Below are positions 32,059 through 39,892 of a stretch of DNA of 42,627 bases, piece by piece. The stretch covers positions 1 through 42,627 of the forward strand of contig JAOPWH010000247.1 of assembly GCA_025965795.1 (NCBI GenBank). Direction: 5' to 3'. The translations under genes and the position numbers were made by a program. A model generated the notes under the pieces. It searched no databases. It saw nothing but the letters and a program-made list of their open reading frames with translations, and was not told the DNA's origin. The first letter of the stretch is position 1; each line of letters begins with the position of its first letter. The stretch is from Blastococcus sp. (GTDB lineage Bacteria; Actinomycetota; Actinomycetes; Mycobacteriales; Geodermatophilaceae).

Positions 32059-33312
32059 ATGCCGACGGGCGCGCAGGACGCGTACGTGACGACGCGCAGG
32101 TTTCGTGAGCAGCGGTGGCTTCTGGACGCCGCTGTCCGCACCATCGGCGTGGACTGGGACCAGGGGCGGACCCGGTCGGCGCTGAGCGCCTGTGGGGGTC
32201 TCGACGCGCAGGCCGATTTCCAGCGGGTCCGCGACCGCGTCAAGAAGTTCACCGACATCCACCGGGAATTCGCGTCGGCGGCCGAGCGACGCGAACGGCT
32301 CGCGGAACAGGCCCGGAGCCGCGGGCACCTGGTCGAGGCCCGCGAGCACGCCTTCGTCGCAGCGCTGCTCTGGGGCAACGCCGAGTGGCCGCTGTTCGGG
32401 CATTCCTCCCTGGGCCAGGAGTACTCCGACCGGAAGATCGCCTGTTTCGAGCAGTACAGGGAGGACGCGCCCTATCCGATCCGTCGGGTCGACATCCCGT
32501 TCAAGGACGCGGCGCTGCCCGGATACCTGCACCTGCCCCGGGAGGGCGCTGCTCCCTTCCCCTGCCTCGTCGCCATCGGCGGCATGGACGGCTACAAGGA
32601 GAAGCGCGTCGCCATGTACGGCGACAAGTACCTCGAGCGCGGTATCGCCCAGCTGGTGGTGGAGCTACCCGGCCAGGGAGAGGCGCTGGCCCGCGGCCTG
32701 GTCATCACGGAGGACAGCACGGTCGAGGCGGGCCGGGCGATCCACGCGTGGCTGTCGGAGCAGCCGGACATCGACCTGGGACGGGTGGCGATCGCGGGAA
32801 GCAGCTTCGGCTCCTACTGGGCGACCCAGATCGCCGCGACCACCGAGGGCTTCGTGGGGTGCGGCGTCTCGGGCGTGGTCCACGAACCGGGGCTCAACAG
32901 CATCTTCGAACTGGCCTCGCCGACGTTCAAATCGCGTTTCATGTTCATGTCCGGCTATCGGGACGAGGCGGCGTTCGACCGGTTCGCGGCCACCTTCGAC
33001 CTCCGCCCGTTCGCCGACAGCCTCTCGTGTCCGTACCTCGTCGTGGCCGGGGAGGACGACGAGCTCAGCCCCATCGCGCACACCTTCGAGCTGGTCTCGC
33101 GGATCAAGGCACCCGTCCGGATGGTGCTGTTCGAGGGGGAGAAGCACAGCGTCGGCGGCGGCTCGGCCAGCGCCCTCGGGCCCAACCGCAACCACCTCGT
33201 CGCGCAATGGTTCCTGGACCGTTTCGCCGGACGGGAAGCCGAGGACCGGTACGAGCACGTGGACAGCAAGGGACAGGTTCACCAGCGCCCGCCCGTCTGG
33301 CGACAGTCGTAG
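32059..33312 (+). CDS. Alpha/beta-hydrolase of the 2,6-dihydroxypseudooxynicotine hydrolase type, second member
   Basis: A 417-residue hydrolase with a helical cap (residues 1-140) and an alpha/beta core. The triad is complete: Ser in AIAGSSFGSYWATQ, Asp in LVVAGEDDELSP and His in FEGEKHSVGG. The oxyanion segment is CLVAIGGMDGYKEKR and the strand after it GIAQLVVELPGQGEA, both typical of this C-C hydrolase/FrsA group. It is longer and better conserved around the triad than the relative at 23480-24613 (R-S-T-G-G there). GGAGG lies nine bases upstream of ATG. It opens the second operon after the importer and is 31 bases ahead of the M24-fold gene. Candidate substrates are ring-derived diketones or esters. 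Confidence 0.85.
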   Translation: MPTGAQDAYVTTRRFREQRWLLDAAVRTIGVDWDQGRTRSALSACGGLDAQADFQRVRDRVKKFTDIHREFASAAERRERLAEQARSRGHLVEAREHAFVAALLWGNAEWPLFGHSSLGQEYSDRKIACFEQYREDAPYPIRRVDIPFKDAALPGYLHLPREGAAPFPCLVAIGGMDGYKEKRVAMYGDKYLERGIAQLVVELPGQGEALARGLVITEDSTVEAGRAIHAWLSEQPDIDLGRVAIAGSSFGSYWATQIAATTEGFVGCGVSGVVHEPGLNSIFELASPTFKSRFMFMSGYRDEAAFDRFAATFDLRPFADSLSCPYLVVAGEDDELSPIAHTFELVSRIKAPVRMVLFEGEKHSVGGGSASALGPNRNHLVAQWFLDRFAGREAEDRYEHVDSKGQVHQRPPVWRQS

Positions 33313-33343
33313 CCGGCCGGAGACAACGAGAGGTGTGCAGACC

Positions 33344-34555
33344 ATGACAGTGGCAGGCCAGATCGAGAGCCGGACGTATCCCACCAATGTCGGCGGCGGA
33401 TTCAGCGCCGCCGAGTACGAGCGGCGCTCTGCGGCCGTTGCCCGCCTGATGACCGACCGAGATCTCTCGGCCATCCTCTTCTACGGGGCACGGGGCGGCG
33501 GCGACGTGCACTACATGTCCAACTGGGTGCCGTCGATGGAGTCCTTCCTGCTCTGGCCGGCCGACGGCGACCCGACCCTGTTCGTCCAGCTGTACAACCA
33601 CGTACCGCAGGCGCGGCAGATGGCCGTCATCGACGACGTGCGGTTCGGCGGCGCCAACGAGCGCGGCACCGTCGACTCCTCCGCGGAGGTCCTGGGCGCG
33701 ATCCGGGCCCGGGGCCTCGACCGTGGGCGCATCGGCGTCTCCGGCGGGGTGCCCTACCGTGCCTACGACCGCCTCCGCTCGTCCCTCGGGGGCGCCACGC
33801 TCGTGGACGTCTCCAGCGACATGCGGGATCTCCGGACCATCCGCAGCGACGAGGAGTTCGAGCGGATCGCGCGGGCCGCCGACCTCAGCGACCGAGCCAT
33901 CCTCGCCCTGTCGGAGTCCGCCCGAGCCGGTCTGACCGAGATCGACCTCGGGGCGATCGTCGACGAGGCGCAGCACCAGGACGGCGGCTACACCACGCTG
34001 CGGCACATCGTGAGCACGCCCATGGCCGCCCCGGCGGCCTGCGTTCCGGCGAAGTACCTCACCGACCGCGTGCTCGAGACCGGCGACGTCTTCGTCGTCG
34101 AGCTCAGCGCCGGGTGGGGCGGCTACTCGGGGCAGGTCCTGCGCACGTTCACGATCGGCCAGGAGCCGACCCGCCAGTACGAGGAGCTGCACGAGGTGAC
34201 CATGGCCGCCTACCAGGCGGCCCGGGCGACGATCAAGGACGGCGCGGCCGTCGAGGACCTGCTCGACGCGGTCGACCTGATCGACAGGGCGGGATTCACC
34301 ATCTGCGACGACCTCCTGCACGGGGCCAACCAGTTCCCGCCCATCCTGCGGACCTGGCAGACCAGTCATGGCGTGCCGAAGGGAATGCGGTTCCGCGAGG
34401 GCATGGCCGTCGTCCTGCAGCCGAACGTGGTCACGAAGGACGGCTCCGCCGGAGTCCAGTACGGGCAGATGCTGAGGGTGACCAGCGAGGGCGTCGAGGA
34501 CCTCCACCACGCTCTCGAGGGCCTGATCGTCTGCCCGTCCGGCGGGGCGGCATGA
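33344..34555 (+). CDS. M24 (creatinase/aminopeptidase P) fold protein without metal ligands
   Basis: A 403-residue pita-bread-fold protein: an N-terminal creatinase domain (about 20-165, LSAILFYGARGGGDVHYMSN) and a C-terminal catalytic domain. The five metal ligands of Xaa-Pro peptidases are not kept. The Asp pair region reads VVELSAGWGGYSGQVLRTF (Glu253, Gly263), the C-terminal Glu positions read VVLQPN (Gln359) and VQYGQMLRVT (Gly374). A His is present at LLHGANQ (His326). Loss of metal ligands is the hallmark of creatinase, which hydrolyses a C-N bond without metal. A creatinase-like amidinohydrolase/amidase role on a small nitrogenous substrate is more likely than peptidase activity. It is coupled to the next gene by an ATGA overlap. 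Confidence 0.85.
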   Translation: MTVAGQIESRTYPTNVGGGFSAAEYERRSAAVARLMTDRDLSAILFYGARGGGDVHYMSNWVPSMESFLLWPADGDPTLFVQLYNHVPQARQMAVIDDVRFGGANERGTVDSSAEVLGAIRARGLDRGRIGVSGGVPYRAYDRLRSSLGGATLVDVSSDMRDLRTIRSDEEFERIARAADLSDRAILALSESARAGLTEIDLGAIVDEAQHQDGGYTTLRHIVSTPMAAPAACVPAKYLTDRVLETGDVFVVELSAGWGGYSGQVLRTFTIGQEPTRQYEELHEVTMAAYQAARATIKDGAAVEDLLDAVDLIDRAGFTICDDLLHGANQFPPILRTWQTSHGVPKGMRFREGMAVVLQPNVVTKDGSAGVQYGQMLRVTSEGVEDLHHALEGLIVCPSGGAA

Positions 34556-35610
34556 GGGCGGTCGTCCTGAGGGAGTACGGCGGGCCGGAGGTCCTGCACG
34601 TCGAGGAAGTGCCCGATCCGGTCGCGGCACCGGGCGAGGTGGTCGTCGAGGTGCATGCCGTCTCGGTCAACCAGTCGCTGGACCTCAAGGTGCGGGCGGA
34701 CGGCACCAATCGGGGCACCGTCCTGCCGCACGTCCTGGGGGTCGACCCGGCCGGCGTGGTCGTGGCCGTGGCTGACGGCGCCGACGGGGTCGCCGTGGGG
34801 GACCGGGTCGCCGTCATCCCGCACATCCGGTGCGGACAGTGCGACTTCTGCGCCGGCGGCCGGGAGGAGCAGTGCCCACATTCCCGGCACATCGGCGTAC
34901 ACCGCTGGGGCGGCTATGCCGAGTACGTGACGGCTCCGGCGAGGAACCTCGTCCCGGTCCCGGACGGCGTGAGCTTCGTCGACGCGGCGGTCATCCTGCG
35001 GCACGCCCCCACGGCCTTCAACCTGCTGCGCAACCTCGCCGAGGTCCAGTCCGGCGAGTGGGTCCTGGTGATGGGGGCCACCGGGGGCCTCGGCGCGGCC
35101 GGCGTCCAGGTCGCCAAGATCCTCGGCGCCACGGTCATCGCGGGCGCCGGCGCCGACTCGCGCGTCGAGGTCGCCTTGGCCAACGGCGCCGACCACGGCG
35201 TGAACTACCGCTCCCACGACCTCACCGAAGAGGTCCTGCGGATCACCGGGGGCCGCGGCGTGCAGGTGGTCTTCGAGAACATCAGCGACCCCGTGACCTG
35301 GCCCAAGGCCTTCGCCTGCCTCGCACACGGCGGCCGGCTGGTCACCGCAGGGGCGCACGGTGGCGGCAAGGTGGAGCTCGACGTCCGCCGGCTCTACGGC
35401 AGACGGCTGCGCATCATCGGCGGCGCCGGCGCGTCGCGGCAGGACGTGGCCACCGCGCTCGAGGCCGCCCGCGAGGGACTCCTGCACGCCGTCGTGGACC
35501 GGGTGCTCCCGCTGGACTCTGCCGCCGAGGCGCACCGGCTGGCGGAGAAGGGCGGCCTGCTCGGCAAGATCGTGCTCGATCCGCGGGCACGCGGAGAGGC
35601 GACGGAATGA
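34552..35610 (+). CDS. Medium-chain zinc-dependent alcohol dehydrogenase/quinone reductase-like
   Basis: A 352-residue medium-chain dehydrogenase. MRAVVLREYGGPEVLHVEEV is the usual start; the structural zinc lobe has CGQCDFCAGGREEQC (three Cys of the lobe and the fourth at QC); the nucleotide loop is VMGATGGLGAAGVQVAKILG. The catalytic zinc Cys is not evident (VNQSLDLKVR where zinc enzymes have a Cys-Gly-Ser/Thr-Asp motif); LGVDPAG replaces GHE, so the catalytic metal site is degenerate and the enzyme may be closer to quinone oxidoreductases. The start overlaps the previous stop (ATGA) and its end overlaps the next start. Likely substrate is a carbonyl or enone intermediate of this operon. 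Confidence 0.85.
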   Translation: MRAVVLREYGGPEVLHVEEVPDPVAAPGEVVVEVHAVSVNQSLDLKVRADGTNRGTVLPHVLGVDPAGVVVAVADGADGVAVGDRVAVIPHIRCGQCDFCAGGREEQCPHSRHIGVHRWGGYAEYVTAPARNLVPVPDGVSFVDAAVILRHAPTAFNLLRNLAEVQSGEWVLVMGATGGLGAAGVQVAKILGATVIAGAGADSRVEVALANGADHGVNYRSHDLTEEVLRITGGRGVQVVFENISDPVTWPKAFACLAHGGRLVTAGAHGGGKVELDVRRLYGRRLRIIGGAGASRQDVATALEAAREGLLHAVVDRVLPLDSAAEAHRLAEKGGLLGKIVLDPRARGEATE

Positions 35611-36509
35611 CGCGCATCCTCACGATGAACACCTTCTCGCGAGTGAGCACGCTGCTGGCCGCCCAGCAGCGCGGCTATCTCGAGGAGCAGGGGCTGGCCC
35701 TCGACGTGGACGACGCCGCCGACTCCCGTTCCCAGATGGAAGGGCTGCTGGCCGGCCGCTGGGACGTGGTGCACACGAACGCGGACAACATCATGAAGTT
35801 CCGGGCGCTCGGCCACTCCGGTCTGGCGACCTTCCTGGTGCTCGACACCGGCATCGCGCAGAAGCTCATCGTCTCCTCCGACGTGGACGACTGGGCGGAC
35901 CTCCGCGGCCGTGCCGTCGGCGTCGATGCGCCCGACTCCGGGTACGCCTTCGTGCTGTACGAGCTGCTGCGGCTGGGCGGCCTCGAGCCCGGCGACTACG
36001 AGGTCGTGCCCCTCGGCGCCACCGGCTTCCGCCTGCGCGGGCTGCAGGAGGGAAAGGTCGCGGCCGCCTTGCTCAGTCACCATCACGAGGCCACGGCGAT
36101 CGACGAGGGCTTCCGGATCCTGGCCGACACCCGCGCGCACTTCGGCGGCCACCCCGGAGTGACGGCGGCGACGACCACCGCCTGGGCGGAGGCCAACGCC
36201 GAGGCGCTGCAGGGCTATGCCACTGCGCTGCTGCGCGCGGCCGAGTGGGCGATGGACCCTGCTCACCGCGAGGACGTCGTCCAGGTGATCGCAGCGGGCC
36301 GCGGGGTCGACGAGGACCGGGCCCGCCGCATCCTTGACATCGAGACCGCGAGCCGGACGGGCACGGTGCGCTCCATCGAGGCCGCGGAGCGCAGCCTTGC
36401 CCAGACGGCCGCCCTGCGGGCGCAGTACACCGGCACGCAACCGACCGGATACTTCGACCCGACGGTCATGCGGAAGGCGCTGGGGGCTTCGGGGCGCGGG
36501 ACGGCTTGA
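35607..36509 (+). CDS. NMT1/THI5-like or ABC-type substrate-binding-fold protein without signal peptide
   Basis: A 300-residue type 2 periplasmic-binding-fold protein (MTRILTMNTFSRVSTLLAAQ, then QRGYLEEQGLALDVDDAADS). The NMT1/SsuA-like pattern continues with ADLRGRAVGVDAPDSGYAFV and AALLSHHHEATAIDEGFRIL. There is no leader or lipobox, so it is probably cytoplasmic, or acts as a sensor or an enzyme as in the decarboxylase-like relatives. It is the third such protein of the window (see 10337 and 14282) and is more distant from those two. Starts with an ATGA overlap and ends with a TTGA overlap to the MFS gene. The next gene codes for a transporter, but of a class that does not use binding proteins. 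Confidence 0.8.
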   Translation: MTRILTMNTFSRVSTLLAAQQRGYLEEQGLALDVDDAADSRSQMEGLLAGRWDVVHTNADNIMKFRALGHSGLATFLVLDTGIAQKLIVSSDVDDWADLRGRAVGVDAPDSGYAFVLYELLRLGGLEPGDYEVVPLGATGFRLRGLQEGKVAAALLSHHHEATAIDEGFRILADTRAHFGGHPGVTAATTTAWAEANAEALQGYATALLRAAEWAMDPAHREDVVQVIAAGRGVDEDRARRILDIETASRTGTVRSIEAAERSLAQTAALRAQYTGTQPTGYFDPTVMRKALGASGRGTA

Positions 36510-37753
36510 CCGCGGAGGAGGGCACCGCTGACGAGGTGGGGCCAGATGAGCAGGCCACCTGGCGCCGTACGTTCGCCAGCCGGTGGGCTCTCGTCTCCCT
36601 CCTCGCGCTGCTGTACTGGACCGCTTCCCACTCCCTTCGGCCGTTCGTCGTCGTCCGGCTCGACGCCCTGGGTGCGTCGACCCAGGAGGTCGGCCTGGTT
36701 GCCGCTGCCTACGCCTTCTTCTCGCTGTTCCTCGCGATCCCGGGCGGCCGCCTGATCGACCGGCTGGGCAGCACGCGGGTGCTGTACTGGTCGCTGGTCG
36801 CCATGGCCGGTCTGGGCGTGGCGTACGCGTTCGCGGAGTCGATCCTGCAGCTGTTCCTCCTGCAGATGGTCAACGGCGTCGTCGAACTCGGCGTGTGGCT
36901 GGCCGTGCAGACCCTGGTGACCGGCGCCGGCACGGGTCAGTCCCTGGCCAAGCAGCTCTCCCTGTTCTCCTTCACCTGGGGCCTCGGCATCGCCGTCGGC
37001 CCCACCCTGGGCGGCCTGGTCTACGACGGTCTGGGCTTCCGGGCGCTCGCCCTGACCTACGCCGGGCTCGGGTTGGCGATGCTGCTCGCCACCTGGTTCG
37101 CCCCCGCCATGACCGCCGGGCTGCGCAGCCGGGGCGGCCGGCTCGGCCGCGACGCCTGGCAGACGGCGATGCAGCCGGCGATCCGGAGCGTCCTGCTGTC
37201 CAGCTTCGCCGTCATGTACGTCATTTCGATCCGGAGCACCTTCTACCCCCTGATGCTGCAGGACCGCGGGATCGCCATTCCGCTGATCGGCGTCCTGCTC
37301 TCCCTCATGGGGATCGCCTCGCTCGCCGTGCGGGCCGCCCTGCCCGTCCTGGTCAAGCGGTTCGGGCCCGGTTCGGTGATGCTCGCCGGCACGCTCGTCG
37401 GGGTGGTCGGGATCAGCGTGACCCCCTGGCTGCTCCATCCCGTGCTGCTGGTGGCCGGCGCCGTCGTCACCGGCGCCGGTTATGGCTCCAACCCGCCGGT
37501 GGCGATGCAGCTCCTCGGTGAGCAGAGCGCCCAGTCCAACCGGGGCCTGGTCATGGGGCTGCGGGCCACGTCCAGCCGGCTCGCCCAGGTGCTCCAGCCA
37601 CTCGCCTTCGGCTCCCTCGCGGCGGCCGCGGGGACCGCGGCGGCGTTCCCGATCTCGGGTGCCGCCCTGACCGCAATGGCGCTCTGGATGCGCCGCGACC
37701 TCGTGGCGCTCCGCTCCGGCGCGCCACCCGACGATCGGAGACCCCCCGCATGA
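36506..37753 (+). CDS. Major facilitator superfamily transporter
   Basis: A 415-residue membrane protein with about twelve hydrophobic helices in two halves of six. The MFS loop-2/3 signature is GGRLIDRLGSTRVLYW. The second half has a shorter analogue around VKRFGPGSVMLAG. Membrane segments start at WALVSLLALLYWTAS and end at AAFPISGAALTAMALW. TTG start inferred from the four-base overlap with the upstream stop; an in-frame ATG at 36546 (MSRPP... in another frame) is not relevant. MFS proteins of catabolic operons carry aromatic acids or efflux of intermediates; direction cannot be told. The amidohydrolase ATG overlaps its stop (ATGA). Confidence 0.9.
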   Translation: MTAEEGTADEVGPDEQATWRRTFASRWALVSLLALLYWTASHSLRPFVVVRLDALGASTQEVGLVAAAYAFFSLFLAIPGGRLIDRLGSTRVLYWSLVAMAGLGVAYAFAESILQLFLLQMVNGVVELGVWLAVQTLVTGAGTGQSLAKQLSLFSFTWGLGIAVGPTLGGLVYDGLGFRALALTYAGLGLAMLLATWFAPAMTAGLRSRGGRLGRDAWQTAMQPAIRSVLLSSFAVMYVISIRSTFYPLMLQDRGIAIPLIGVLLSLMGIASLAVRAALPVLVKRFGPGSVMLAGTLVGVVGISVTPWLLHPVLLVAGAVVTGAGYGSNPPVAMQLLGEQSAQSNRGLVMGLRATSSRLAQVLQPLAFGSLAAAAGTAAAFPISGAALTAMALWMRRDLVALRSGAPPDDRRPPA

Positions 37754-38622
37754 CCCTGACCGGGATCGACGTCCACGTGCACATCCACGACGCGAAGGCG
37801 CGTGCCCTGCAGGGGCCGGAGGCCGTGCGCAAGTTCGAGGAGAAGGCCCGCTACTTCAAGCGGGAGGCCAAGCACCTCTCGGTCGAGGACCAGGCCGAGC
37901 AGTACCGCAGCCGGAACATGATGGCCGTGCTCGTCAACGGCCGGGACGAGACCGTCACCGGGCTCACCCCGTTGCCGAACGACTTCGTCGCCGAGACGGT
38001 GCAGCGGTTCCCCGACGTGTTCATGGGCATGGGGGCGATCGACCCCTGGACGGGGGAGCTGGCTCGCCGGGAGATCGTGCGGATCAAGGAGATGGGGCTG
38101 GTCGGCATCGGCGAGCTCAACCCCGCCCGGCAGCACTTCTACCCGAACGACCGGCGCTTCTACCCGCTCTGGGAGGAGGCCGAACGGCAGGGGCTGGTGG
38201 TCCTGTTCCACAGCGGCTACGCGGCGGCGGGCTCCGGGACGCCGGGCGGCGGAGGCGTGAAGCTGAAGTACTGCCAGCCGCTCCTGCTCGACGACGTCGC
38301 GGCCGACTTCCCGGACCTGAAGATCATCTGCGCCCACCCGTCATGGCCGTGGACCGCCGAGAGCCTGGCGATCGCGCGGCACAAGCCGAACTTCTACATC
38401 GACCTGTCCGGGTGGTCGCCCAAGTACTTCCCGCCGGAGCTGGTCCAGCAGGTCAACAGCGTGATCCCGCACAAGGCGCTGTTCGGGTCGGACGCGCCCT
38501 CGCTGCCCCTCGACCGCTGGCTCGCGGACTTCGAACAGCTCCCCCTGAAGCCGGAGGTGCGACAGCAGATCATGCTCGACAACGCGCTGAAGGTCTTCGG
38601 ACTCGAGGAGCCGTCGACGTGA
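37750..38622 (+). CDS. Amidohydrolase-2 family protein (decarboxylase/hydrolase type)
   Basis: A 290-residue metal-dependent TIM barrel of the amidohydrolase-2 (ACMSD/gamma-resorcylate decarboxylase) group. Ligands are seen as GIDVHVHIH (His-x-His), VVLFHSGYAA, IICAHPSWPW and FGSDAPSLPLDRW (Asp). It is distinct from LigJ at 13261, which has Glu in the last place. The family includes non-oxidative decarboxylases of aromatic acids and lactonases such as LigI, but LigI-specific segments are not recognisable, so I leave the reaction open. Overlaps upstream (ATGA) and downstream (GTGA) genes, so it is part of a six- or seven-gene translationally coupled string from 33344 to 39824. Confidence 0.85.
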   Translation: MTLTGIDVHVHIHDAKARALQGPEAVRKFEEKARYFKREAKHLSVEDQAEQYRSRNMMAVLVNGRDETVTGLTPLPNDFVAETVQRFPDVFMGMGAIDPWTGELARREIVRIKEMGLVGIGELNPARQHFYPNDRRFYPLWEEAERQGLVVLFHSGYAAAGSGTPGGGGVKLKYCQPLLLDDVAADFPDLKIICAHPSWPWTAESLAIARHKPNFYIDLSGWSPKYFPPELVQQVNSVIPHKALFGSDAPSLPLDRWLADFEQLPLKPEVRQQIMLDNALKVFGLEEPST

Positions 38623-39824
38623 GCGAAGCGGGCAACGGGCTCCCTCTGCGGGACGTCCGGGTACTGGACCTCGGGCAGTACATCTCGGGTCCCTGCGCGG
38701 CGGTCCTCCTGGCCGAGATGGGCGCGGACGTGATCAAGATCGAGCCGGTCCAGGGTGACCCGTTCCGCAAGTGGGAGACGGGAAAGATGAGTGCCACGTT
38801 CGTCGCCTTCAACCGCGGCAAGCGCAGCGTCGTCCTCGATCTGAAGTCCGACGAGGCGAGGGAGCGGCTGTTCGACCTGGTGGGCACCGCCGACGTGCTG
38901 ATCGAGAACTTCCGGCCTGGGGTGATGGACCGGCTCGGTATCGGGTCCGCCGCGCTCCGGCGGCACAACCCACGGCTGGTCCACTGCAGCATCACGGGGT
39001 TCGGCAGCAGTGGTCCCTACGCCGGGATGCCGGCCTATGACGGCGTCGCCCTGGGCTACAGCGGTCTGGCCGGTCTCCTGCTCGATCCAGACGATCCGCG
39101 CCTGCGTGGGCCGGCCCTCGCCGACGCGATCACGGGCCACTCGGCGGCGTTCAGCATCCTGGCGGCGCTCCTGGACAGCCGTCGCTCCGAGGAGGGCGCG
39201 TACCTGGAGGTGAGCATGCTGGGCGCCCTGGTGCACTTCCTCCACTCGGCGGTGTCGAAGAAGATCGTGGAGGGCCGGGAGGAGACCCCCTACCTCCGAC
39301 CGCACAGCTCGCAGGCCTACGTCTTCATCGCCCGGGACCAACGCTCCGTGCTGATCCACCTGTCGTCGCCGCCGAAGTTCTGGGAAGGACTGTGCCGAGC
39401 GGTCGCCCGCCCGGATCTCCTGTCCGACCCCCGTTTCGCCAGGCGGTCCGACCGCCAGCGCAACTACGAGGTGCTCCGGGCCGAGCTGGCGCCGGTGTTC
39501 GCCACACGCGACCGGGACGAGTGGCTCGACGTGCTGCAGGCCGACCAGGTGCCGTGCGCACCGGTGAACACGGTGGGGGAGGCACTCGACGACGAACAGA
39601 TGCGGCACCTGGCGCTCATCGACGTCCTCGACGATCCGGAGCTCGGTCCCTTGCCCCGGATCCGCCCGCCGGTCCACTGGAACGGCGCACCGTTGCAGCC
39701 GGTGGCGCGTGCTCCGCAACTGGGTGAGCACACCCAGGAAGTCCTGGCGGAGGTCGCGTCACGCCTCACCGGAGACGGTGGACGGGACAGCCCGGAGGCC
39801 GACCTCGAGGTCGTCGAGGCCTGA
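38619..39824 (+). CDS. Type III CoA-transferase (CaiB/BaiF family), third copy
   Basis: A 401-residue family III CoA-transferase. NGLPLRDVRVLDLGQYISGP opens the fold; LLAEMGADVIKIE, FNRGKRSVVLDLKSDEA and LIENFRPGVMDRLGIG follow; the catalytic Asp is in MPAYDGVALGYSG; IHLSSPPKFW is the shared small-domain element. The GTG start overlaps the amidohydrolase stop (GTGA). It is the last gene of the plus-strand operon, ahead of a strong hairpin. Compared with the two other copies, the QAxSG motif is altered to LGYSG. All three being kept and divergent suggests different acyl substrates rather than redundancy. Confidence 0.9.
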   Translation: MSEAGNGLPLRDVRVLDLGQYISGPCAAVLLAEMGADVIKIEPVQGDPFRKWETGKMSATFVAFNRGKRSVVLDLKSDEARERLFDLVGTADVLIENFRPGVMDRLGIGSAALRRHNPRLVHCSITGFGSSGPYAGMPAYDGVALGYSGLAGLLLDPDDPRLRGPALADAITGHSAAFSILAALLDSRRSEEGAYLEVSMLGALVHFLHSAVSKKIVEGREETPYLRPHSSQAYVFIARDQRSVLIHLSSPPKFWEGLCRAVARPDLLSDPRFARRSDRQRNYEVLRAELAPVFATRDRDEWLDVLQADQVPCAPVNTVGEALDDEQMRHLALIDVLDDPELGPLPRIRPPVHWNGAPLQPVARAPQLGEHTQEVLAEVASRLTGDGGRDSPEADLEVVEA

Positions 39825-39834
39825 GCCGGGGCGC

Positions 39835-39864
39835 GGTCGTCCGCCGCACATGCGCCGGACGACC
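39835..39864. terminator. Bidirectional hairpin terminator
   Basis: Arms GGTCGTCCGCCGC (39835-39847) and GCGCCGGACGACC (39852-39864) pair over 13 bases with one mismatch and an ACAT loop. It sits between the convergent CoA-transferase and ferredoxin reductase genes, 10 and 28 bases from their stops. Confidence 0.8.
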
Positions 39865-39892
39865 CGACCGCCCGTCGCCGAGCCTCCGGTCG

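Noticed and set aside
32192-34555. 787-codon plus-strand frame covering two genes
   Set aside because: Only the last 403 codons (from 33344) match a protein family. The first part overlaps the hydrolase gene in another frame and is Ser/Arg/Thr-rich noise.
37750-38622. LigI (2-pyrone-4,6-dicarboxylate lactonase)
   Set aside because: Same superfamily, but the N-terminal and central segments do not resemble LigI; only the general amidohydrolase ligands match.
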